Shown: piece after piece, positions 55,658 through 64,000 of the stretch
Layout of the letters: each line of letters starts with the position of its first letter
Position numbering within the stretch: position 1 is the stretch's first letter
DNA from: Panax quinquefolius
Lineage: Eukaryota > Streptophyta > Magnoliopsida > Apiales > Araliaceae
DNA length: 64,000 nt
NCBI GenBank assembly: GCA_020205615.1
Contig: CM035173.1
Coordinates: forward strand, 32,022,293 to 32,086,292
Direction of reading: 5' to 3'
The notes under the pieces: model-generated
What the model saw: the letters and a program-made list of their open reading frames with translations, nothing else
What the model was told of the DNA's origin: nothing
The model's database searches: none
Program-made: the position numbers and the translations under genes

Positions 55658-57496
55658 TGAAAGTGTATGCACACAAGCCAATCATGTTTGATGATAAAGC
55701 ATATACTTTGTAACAATCTTATTCATTTATTAATAAAAAGTATTAATTTATTAAAGGCTTTTAATTATCTACATGATGCTGTTTTATAATATGTAATAAA
55801 CCCATAGTTTTAAGCAATGCTTTTAGAATAATGATGATGATCATTCTAATGAGATCTAAATTCTTAGAAAGCTTAAAACTAAAATAGTTCCCAATCATTG
55901 GATTACTAAATTGGGGATTAGTGAATCCGGATAGATTGGTACATACGTTGCTTGCTCATTGGATGAGGATGATTGATCTCATGATCATTTGTGTGGAGAC
56001 ACTAAAGCAAGTATGTAGGTGCTTATTAGAGAATAAGTTCATCGAAGCGTGGCTCGCTAAGGAATACCTAATGGAGTTTTACTTGCACGTCAATAGGAAT
56101 TTCTGTAGTGATAGTAGTACAAGTGATCCTTGGACTTGAGATCATCATAAGTATCTTGTGTATGATGAGTTATACTTTGACTTATTCCTTAAGACCCTTA
56201 GGGTATATCAAAGGGTATGCTTGGGTATAATAAGTTATACAGGAGATAATGTATGATCAATAAAGAATCTACCACTTTATTAAAAGAAGAGAAATGTCCT
56301 ATGTGATTCGATAAATGACAACCCAAAGAGTCCTTGGTTAAGCGAGAATGAAATTAGAAAGGAGTTTCTAATTTGCATTATTTAGCGTTGTGCATTTAAG
56401 GATCGAAATACATATAATTAAATAAAATAAGACTTGACGGTAATTCCATGTCTTATATTTAATTGGGACATTGTATGGTGGAATGATTGAATTGTCTTGT
56501 AACTATTTACTCAAAGGTTCTTTTATGATTAATGTTGAAATCTATATTATCCGGAAAGTCGTTGATCGTTAGGAGGCTTATCCTATTGTAGAATAAATAT
56601 TATTTATTTAAATAAATTAATTGTTTAATTTATTTATTTAAATAAGATTAGAATTGTTCTAATTGATTTATTCACAACCGGTTTAATATGGAGAACCTAA
56701 AGGGTCACACCATAAAAGGAAGAATAATTATTTAAGAAGTTAATGGCATAATCGTAATAATATGTTATGTATATTTAATTTAATCTATGGTGATAGAATA
56801 AATTAAATAGCTTAATATTTATTATTTAATATTTTAGAAATATTAAACATAAATTAATAAGAGGAGTCTTATTAATATTATTACAATTATTATTATTATT
56901 TTAATTTCTAAAGGAGTTTAGGAATTAATTTAATATAAGTACTCTCATTTATTCCTAATTGGATTAGGAAGGAAAATTAGTTAAAGGAGTTTAATTAATT
57001 ATCCCTAATAAGATTAGGGAGCCCATTTAATTAAAAGAGTTTAATTAAATAATACCTTATTTTATTAAATAAGGTTACCTGATATCTTTATAAGAGGAGT
57101 CTTATATCAGATATCAACAGATACGCAATTCCAATAGTTGGGAGAGTACGCTTTTTCTATAGAGATAGAAAAACTAGGGTTTAGCCAACCACCCATCTTC
57201 TTAAATCCTTCTTCTTCCTTGGTGGATCACTTCTAGAGGCCAAACACTTGGGTGGCTAACGTTGATCAAAGGAAGGAACCAAACCCGGTGGATTCAAGTT
57301 GAAGCGAAAAGGTTGGAGGTGAACTTGTACACGAGGAAGCTTCGGATCTTCAAGGGTATGTTTCTTATTCATCTTTTTTTCGTTTAATTAATAATTGTGC
57401 ATAAAGGGTGATCAAGGGTATATGGTTTATAAAATTTTTAAACTCGATTTATCTCGCCGCTAATTTTTGCAATTCGATTCGTTCTTGAATATTACA
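55658..57496 (+). mobile_element. 5' LTR of copia F
   Basis: From TGAAAGTGTATGC to about ATATTACA (57496), 1.8 kb. The right border is placed by the TG...CA rule and the primer-binding site 11 bases beyond, so it is approximate. The 55658-56330 part matches the 3' LTR closely. Confidence 0.75.
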
Positions 57497-57507
57497 AACC
57501 TAATAAG

Positions 57508-57520
57508 TGGCATCAGAGCC
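57508..57520 (+). other. Primer-binding site of copia F
   Basis: TGGCATCAGAGCC, one mismatch to TGGTATCAGAGCC, the usual initiator-methionine tRNA complement in copia elements. Confidence 0.8.
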
Positions 57521-58105
57521 AAACTTTTATGCAAATTATTAATTGTTTTAATTTGATATGTATATTGATATGTGTTTAGAACAATTTTATTGGGCATAAT
57601 TTTGTTGTATAAAATTGAAAAAAAAAACGCTAATCCGTTTTTTTTTCTTTTGTTGAATTCGTGATTTGCAAATCAAGGGGATTCGCGAATTTTTTTTTTT
57701 TCTTCAGCGAATTGTTTTTTCAAAAGGAACCTGCCACGTTTTTTTTTTAAAAGGATGTCATACTTTGATTCACGGTTTTAGCAAAACTTCTTATCAAGAT
57801 TCAAGATTCAAGATTCATGTAATCATATTATATATATATACTAACCGTATTATATATATATATAATACTAATATATATGATATACGGTTATATATATGAT
57901 AACCGTATTATATATATAATATATATTCTTAATTATTTTATAATTAAAATAAATATTTATTTTAATCTTAAAATAAAAGGTTTATTTTAATCTTAAAATA
58001 AAAAGTTTATTTTAATTTTAAAATTAAATTTCATGCTAACTAATTAGAGTTGGAATTTGATTCCATGATAACTAATTGGAGTTGAAATTGGATTGCCTAA
58101 TTTCC

Positions 58106-58290
58106 TTAAATAAATGAGTTTATTTAGATATGAAATAAGATTTCATATTATTCAAAATAAAGGAGTTTATTTGTGAATAGGAAAGAGAATCATAATTTTC
58201 TTAAATAAAGGAGTTTATTTAGATATGAAATATGATTTCATATTATTCAAAATAAAGGAGTTTATTTGTGAATAGAAAAAAGAGAATCCG
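58106..58290 (+). repeat. 95-bp direct repeat in F leader
   Basis: Units starting TTAAATAAAnGAGTTTATTT at 58106 and 58201 continue through GATATGAAATAnGATTTCAT and CAAAATAAAGGAGTTTATTT to GTGAATAG. The core AAATAAAGGAGTTTATTT can itself fold back (AAATAAA/TTTATTT), and single copies recur to about 58475. Confidence 0.75.
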
Positions 58291-59261
58291 TGTTTTCTTT
58301 TAATAAAGGATTTTTTATTACATGGAATTGGATTCCATAATTAATTAAAATAAAGGAGTTTATTTTGATTAAAGATTTTGATTAAAATAAAATAGTTTAT
58401 TTTATTCAAAATTGGATAAATTAAAATAAAATAGTTTTATTTTGATTTAAATTTGGATTGAAATAAAGGAGTTTATTTTAATTCAAAATTTGATTTTATA
58501 CTAACTAAATTTGCCCATTAAATGATATCAATATATATATTAAATGTTTATTATTCATGAGATGAATGTTATTTATTGATGCATATGATGATGTGTATGA
58601 TAATAAATGGGATTGATTATGGACTATTGACTAATGTGATTGGATTTTATTTTAGTTGGATGCATGAATGTATGGGTTTTATTAAATGGGGTCTGCGTAC
58701 CTCGTCTTCTCTAATTTTTCTTAATGTAAATTCTATCTCCCTCTTATGTAGTTCTCCTTGACTACTGATCAAGGCTTCTATTTATTTTAAATAGTTTTGT
58801 AATAGGAATAATTAGAATTAATTTTGAAGAATTGGAGATCAAGGAACAAGGAGCGCTTGAAGACCCGTTTGTAATGGAGCAGAGTTTAAATGTAATAGTT
58901 ATATTTAAATATTATTTCTTGCACCCTCAGGGTTTGACCTTTTGGTTCACTTGGTGGCTCTAGTGAACCAAACTAGAATAAAAGTCCATAATCAATCCAA
59001 GGGTAGAATATAGTATTCTATATGTGCATGCTTATACTATATATATTATATATTATGCAAACATGCTTCGCATGTTAATTAATGTGACGCGTATTTTTTA
59101 TATATATATGTAAATGCTTGCGCTAAACAAGATGAGACATTTTAATAACAAACCCTCAAATTTTATATTAAGTCCTAAGCATTCAAAGATATTTTGAATA
59201 TCGAGCGTCTCCTTCTAGCATGATAAAATTAATAGAGTATTAAATATTTAATATGAGTTTG

Positions 59262-59552
59262 TTGTGTCACCACAAGGCAAGTATTAAGTATTTAAGATGT
59301 TAATTTATCACATTTGATGCTTATAAAGAAAATTGAACAATATTGTTTTGTTGTGTCACCACAAGGATGATATTTTCTTTTTTGAATATATGGAGTGCTA
59401 GGTGGGACTTAACTTGGATAATTTTGATTAGGATGTGCCACCACTTGATCAAAATAATCTAAGAGCAAAAGAAAAGGAGTTGCATAGTTGATGTAATTGA
59501 AAAAAGTTGTCTACCTATTTATTTATATATAGTTTTTTGTGTCACCACAAGG
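59262..59552 (+). repeat. TTGTGTCACCACAAGG repeats in F leader
   Basis: Identical 16-base copies at 59262-59277, 59351-59366 and 59537-59552, with a variant (ATGTGCCACCACTTG) near 59432. Each is a small inverted repeat (TTGTG/CACAA). The spacing is uneven (89 and 186 bases), and the flanking text is not repeated. Confidence 0.75.
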
Positions 59553-59849
59553 CTATATACATTTGAAATGGGATCCTTATTCTCACTAGCAAATCTTTAA
59601 TTAGATTTTGCGAACTATATAAGTGAGGGTAATATAGTTTGAAGAAAATAGTGGGAGATACCAATTTAAAACAAGACCTAATTTATTTTGGTAATTAATA
59701 AAAGAATGTATGTTAAAATGTTGTTAATTACAAATTCATTTACGTAATTTTACAATGTCTAAAATTACTATCATCTGCGAAGCATATTAGATGCTAAATT
59801 AACCGTGAATAAATTAAGCAGATTGGTTAAAGAATTTGAGAATAGTTCT

Positions 59850-60560
59850 CATAGCTGAAAAGCTATCTTATGTCCTTAATACGCCTATCCCTGCAATGGT
59901 TGCAAACAATGCCTCTGAGGGAGAGATTGCTACTTTTAGAAAGTGGCAAGATGATGCATAGTTGGCTCAATGCATCATGCTCGCATCCATGAGTAACGAG
60001 CTTCAACGTCAACATGAAACTATGGATGCTCCTACTATATTCCTACACATCAAGTAGTTGATGGTGAGGAAAGTAGGACTGATAGATATCAGATATCTAA
60101 GGAGCTCTTCCGATCTAGAATGACCGATGACACTCTGAAGACAGATAAAAGTCCTTAACATTATCAATTTGATTGATCAATTAGGACAACGAGTTTTTTG
60201 TCATGGATGGAGAGTTGAGCTAAGATTTGATCTTGCACTCGATCCCGGACTCCTTTCACAATTGTTGTGAATTTTTCATATGAACAAGCTAGATATCAGC
60301 CTCGCTGATTTGCTTAACATATTGAAAAATGTTGAGAGTCACTTTCCAACCAAGAAAGATCAAGTCTTATTGGTAGGGGCCAAAAGATCTTCTGAAAAGA
60401 AGAACGATTCAAAGAAGGTAAATAGAAAGGCATAAACAAAGGATAATAAGAAGAAAACTGATACGGATAGCAAAGGAGCTTGCTTCCACTACAATAAGCA
60501 TGGACACTGGAAAGAAACTGCGAGAAGCACCTTGCGTGGCTAACCAAAGAAGCTTAATGA
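59850..60560 (+). pseudogene. Copia F gag relic
   Basis: PIPAMVANNASEGEIATFRK with WQDDA, AQCIMLASMSNELQRQHETM, DAPTIFLHIK, then, over stops and shifts, LLNILKNVESHFPTKK-like text (about 60320-60360), VGAKRSSEKKNDSKK, and a zinc knuckle with the second Cys lost (CFHYNKHGHWKE). This order matches copia gag of the UBN2/retrotran-gag type. Many stops show it is dead. Confidence 0.8.
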
Positions 60561-60599
60561 AGTTTTGATTTATAAATACAATTTTGTTCAAGAGTTAAA

Positions 60600-61300
60600 A
60601 TAAATTTTTCTTTAAGTCAAGGTTCTACTTGCATAATGGATACCGATTTTGGTTATCATAAATATAGATTTATGAAGGGACCAAGCTGAAGTAGAAAGTT
60701 AAACAAGATAAGAAGTCCTATGTGTGGGAAATGAAGCAAAGGTCTTTGCATTAGCCATGTAGAAACTTATAGTTTAGCAATGCCTACGGCAAATCTATTA
60801 AGTCAATAAGTTGTTATTGTATTCCAGTTCTTGTTAAAATATTATTTCCATTTTATTGTTGGACAATGAAATCTTTGGTATTATAATTAAGAACAATTGT
60901 TGTTCTATTTATAATAATAATGTTTTGTATAGAATCTGAAATATTACTTAATAAATTTTGTATACTTGACTTACATGAAAATAATTTTGCATATTGAACA
61001 AATTAGTATAAGAAAAGGAGATGATCATTCAAAGAGTTGAATGTGTGTATTTCTTTGAAATACAAGTATGAATTATTTGAAAGGTTCAAAGAATTTGAAG
61101 TGAAACAAATTGACAAAGTATTAAGATTCTTTGATTAGATCAAGGAATAAATACTTGTGCAATAAGTTTCTAGATCATCTCAAATGTTTTTTCTCATAAT
61201 GGACACCTCATGATACGTAATAATTGATTAATGTATCTGAAAGGAAAAATCATACCTTGTTGAACAATGGTACGGTCCAAAATGATTTTACCGACATTCC
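60600..61300 (+). pseudogene. Copia F protease/integrase-region scraps
   Basis: Weak copia text: YGKSIKSISCYCIPVLVKIL (usually the protease C-terminal region), an ILDLHEN piece (GAG-pre-integrase), then LFERFKEFEVKQIDKVLRFF (compare integrase F-K-E-F-K-A-E-V). The DTG, the HHCC finger and the DDE residues are not recoverable. I am confident only that the order agrees with copia pol. Confidence 0.5.
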
Positions 61301-61309
61301 AGTATCCTT

Positions 61310-62600
61310 CTAGGATCATGTCCTAGAAATGGCTGCATATCTACGAAAAGGTAACCTCAAAATCCAGCCCCAAGACTCCATAAAAGTTATGGATGTGGAG
61401 GATTCTAATCTTAAGTATATTAAGATAAGGGGTTGTCCAACTTATGTGAAAAGGTTTGAAGGATAAGCTTGGGACAAGATTTGACATGTACTGATTTGTG
61501 GGACATCCTAAAGTAAGTTTAGGGTATATGTTCTATAATTCTACTTAGCAAAAGGTGTTTATAAAAACACGCGCCTTCTAAGATAAAGGTGTTTATCATT
61601 AAAAAAGGGCTAGTGGGAGGATAATAGATCTTGAAGAGTTCAAGAACCACAAAATACTATAAGTCAAATAAGAGGAAACCATGTAGATAGACCTATTATA
61701 CCACAAATCAGATAATCGTAATTCGGAATAGTACCAAGATACAGGAGGTATGGATTCATCATAGATGATGATGATGAGGTACACATCATAGAAGATGATG
61801 ATCCAGTTACATACGATGAGGTAAGTGTTGTAGACACTCAGAGAAATGGATTGAAGCAAGTTTCTCAAATATGGAACATTCGTTTTGATGAGACAATCAA
61901 AAGAGTTTGATTTTATCAAAAATAAGAATGAACCTAGTGTGTACAAAAGAGTCAGTGGGAGCATCGTGACATTCCTAGTACTATATGTTGATATACTACG
62001 GATAAGGAATGACATACCAATGCTACAATCAGTAATGATAAAGTTGTCTAAACATTCCTCCATGAATGGTTTGGGAAGAGTATCTAAATTGGGGATATAA
62101 ATCTATATAGATAGATTTAAGAGGATGCTCGACTTAACCCAAGGAACGTATATTCATTTGATGCTAAAGTCGTTTAGCATGGCAAACTCCAAGAGATGTC
62201 TCATGTCGATGAGCTATGGAGTGTATCTCTCTTAATAGTCCCCACAGACTCCTGAAAAGAGAGGTCGCATGAGTGACAATCATGCATGCAATGAAATGTA
62301 AGAGACCTGATGATGATTAGTCATATTATGGAGAAGTTCACTATGAGTCAGTGAAAAACATCTTAAAGTGCTTAACCGGCACTAAGGATGTGATCATATT
62401 CATGGTGGGTCTAAATTAAAACTAGATGGCTTAATGACTCAAGTTTTTCGATGCACCAAGATGACAGAAAATCCACTTTAAGGTAAAAGCGTTATCTTGA
62501 ACAGTGGAGCAATGAATTGGAAAGGTTCCAAACAGCAAAGAGTTGCTAGTTTAGTGATAAAGACAAAGTATATAGCTATAAATGAAGCTGCAAGTTGATT
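61310..62600 (+). pseudogene. Copia F reverse transcriptase and RNase H relic
   Basis: The longest piece (61885-62100) reads FDFIKNKNEPSVYKRVSGSI, TFLVLYVDILRIRNDIPMLQ and SVMIKLSKHSSMNGLGRVSK. The catalytic YVDD is changed to YVDI (Tyr-Val-Asp at about 61984-61992). It continues over stops with LTQGTYIHLMLKSFSMANSK, SPQTPEKRGRMS, then RNase H text NSGAMNWKGSKQQRVASLVI and KTKYIAINEAA (about 62500-62595). Motif choice fits Tork-like copia RT, but clade is not certain. No intact catalytic site remains. Confidence 0.8.
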
Positions 62601-62842
62601 GTTTGGATTAAAAGTTCATTCTGTAACAGGAATAGTTCCTAAGTCTCATCTTGGATCTAAACATGTGTTGTGGAACTTTCATTTGATTATTAGAATCATT
62701 AAAAGATGGGAAATCACTATAGAGATAGTGGACTCTCATGAACAACATTACATATCCATTAACTAAAGCTTATCCAACAATAGGATAATCGTCACTTAGA
62801 GAGAAGAAGAGTATGAGATACCATGACGATTGGCTTTAGTGC

Positions 62843-62854
62843 AAAGTGGGAGAT
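62843..62854 (+). other. Polypurine tract of copia F
   Basis: AAAGTGGGAGAT directly before the 3' LTR start TGAAAGTGTATGC. This is the usual copia form. Confidence 0.88.
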
Positions 62855-64000
62855 TGAAAGTGTATGCACACAAGCCAATCATGTTTGATGATAAAGCATA
62901 TACTTTGTAACAATCTTATTCATTTATTAATAAAAAGTATTAATTTATTAAAGGCTTTTAATTATCTACATGATGCTATTTTATAATATGTGATAAACCC
63001 ATAGTTTTAAGCAATGCTTTTAGAATAATGATGATGATCATTCTAATGAGATCTAAATTCTTAGAAAGCTTAAAACTAAAATAGTTCCCAATCATTGGAT
63101 TACTAAATTGGGGATTAGTGAATCCGGATAGATTGGTACATACGTTGCTTGCTCATTGGATGATGATGATGATTGATCTCATGATCATTTATGTGGAGAC
63201 ACAAAAGCAAGTATGTAGGTGCTTATTAGAGAATAAGTTCATAGTATAGAAGACTTGAGATCATCATGGCTACTTTGCTAAGGAATACCTAATGGAGTTT
63301 TACTTGCATGTCAATAGGAATTCTAAGTAGTGATAATGGAAAGTAACTATTTAGTGATCCTTGGACTTGAGATCATCATAGTATCTTTGTGTATGATGAG
63401 TTATTCTTTGACTTATTCCTTAAGACCCTTAGGGTATATCAAAGGTATGATTGGGTATAATAAGTTGTACATGGAGATAATGTATGATCAATAAAGAATC
63501 TACCACTTCTGGTTTTATCCACGCCAAAAAATACCTCAAAAATAAAAAGATACAAGAGAATGTGGACAAAAAGAAGAAATTTTATTTTTCTATGTGATTC
63601 GATAAATGACGTGAATAGTAAACCCAAAAGATAGAAATTCCACAAAAACATCTTCAGAGTCCTTGGCAAATTTGATAAAAAGGTATTTCAAAGATAATGA
63701 TATTGAAGAAATAATATCATTACAAAAAAAAATATCCCTTACCTCGAAAAGAATAAAATTAGAAAGGAGTTTCTAATTTGCATTATTCAAGCACATGTTA
63801 AAGATGGCCAACAACATTTGTTTTTTCTTAAAAAACATAATTAAAACTTCCAAAAATTAATTATGCATTTAAGGATCATAAAAAAATACATATAATTAAA
63901 TAAAATAAGACTCATGATCTATGAATTTTCACTAAGAAAAATATACCATGTGTTAATCATTAAATAAAATAAAAATTATTTTTATTTCGTAAAAGATAAA
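62855..64000 (+). mobile_element. 3' LTR of copia F, partial and mixed
   Basis: Matches the 5' LTR closely from 62855 to about 63230, with small insertions at 63240-63370. From about 63500 the alignment breaks into alternating blocks: copia LTR text (CTATGTGATTCGATAAATGA, TTAGAAAGGAGTTTCTAATT) and text resembling the reverse complement of chromovirus D LTRs (GTGAATAGTAA, GAAATAATATCATTAC, AATATCCCTTACCTCGAAAA). The element continues beyond the window. Confidence 0.7.

Larger units (their letters stand above)
57521..59850 (+). other. Long repeat-rich leader of copia F
   Basis: About 2.3 kb between the primer-binding site and the first recognisable gag text, with no coding domain. It includes TA-rich palindromes with ACCGTATTATATATATA (57840-57920), a 95-bp direct repeat (58106-58290), and three exact copies of a 16-base palindromic motif (59262-59552). 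It may be an expanded untranslated leader or hold an unrecognised insertion. Confidence 0.5.
55658..64000 (+). mobile_element. Ty1/copia element F (runs past window end)
   Basis: Two direct LTRs start TGAAAGTGTATGCACACAAG at 55658 and 62855. Between them are an initiator-tRNA-type primer-binding site, a leader of about 2.3 kb, decayed gag, and RT-RNase H remnants in copia order, then a copia-type polypurine tract (AAAGTGGGAGAT). Only about 1.15 kb of the 3' LTR is inside the window, so the target duplication (left side CCGCA at 55653-55657) cannot be checked. It inserted into a chromovirus LTR fragment. Confidence 0.88.

Noticed and set aside
61599..62063. 154-codon minus-strand frame
   Set aside because: It is antisense to copia F reverse transcriptase text at 61885-62100.

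Overview
This is a repeat-dominated piece of a flowering-plant nuclear genome, very probably a dicot. It is AT-rich, full of (TA)n microsatellites, and holds one S-protein-homolog (SPH) type gene, a fragment of a plant-specific SOSEKI gene, hAT and CACTA-type DNA transposons, Ty3/gypsy chromovirus elements and a Ty1/copia element. No intact host protein-coding gene is visible. The sequence does not fix the species.

Region 1 (1-9.8 kb) is the least disturbed part. It carries two Tip100-like hAT elements. The one at 2593-3878 is non-autonomous and has an imperfect 8-bp target duplication. The one at 6596-8824 has a perfect 8-bp target duplication, a decayed transposase, and a captured antisense piece of a SOSEKI (DUF966) gene. 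Between them lies an SPH (self-incompatibility S1 family) secreted-protein gene at 5609-6001 with one in-frame TAG. Its promoter and first codons are tandemly duplicated just upstream.

Region 2 (9.8-53 kb) is a deep nest of one chromovirus family (Tekay/Del-like C-terminus). The LTRs are about 2.6-3.5 kb, start TGTAAGACCCC and end GGGGGCGTCACA, and sit in both orientations. Layers that can be resolved from target duplications: solo LTR A (minus, 10341-16633, TATTT), holding solo LTR A2 (plus, 11485-15027, ACTTC); element B (minus, from 16886), truncated by a CACTA-like end at 22525; element C (minus, 24377-45322), the only copy with recognisable gag-protease-RT-RNaseH-integrase-chromodomain. 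The 5' LTR of C is split by a plus solo LTR (33535-36437) and by defective element D (36697-45108, GTGGG). The 3' LTR of D is itself split by a copia-like solo LTR (42473-43988). Element E (plus, 45421-52922, TATAA) sits in the flank. With all insertions removed, the C 5' LTR is 2736 bp and solo LTR A is 2745 bp, which supports the reconstruction.

B, D and E lack most of RT, RNase H and integrase but keep the ends needed for transposition. B and E share the same internal junctions. This suggests a non-autonomous lineage moved in trans by a C-like relative.

Region 3 (53-55.7 kb) holds small repeats: a tRNA-like SINE candidate, a 311-bp foldback MITE, paired hairpins and a clipped chromovirus LTR. 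Region 4 (55.7 kb to the end) is a Ty1/copia element (F) with a 1.8-kb 5' LTR, a long repeat-rich leader, decayed gag and pol, and a 3' LTR that runs off the window. The last 500 bp of that LTR looks interleaved with chromovirus LTR sequence and may be an assembly blend.
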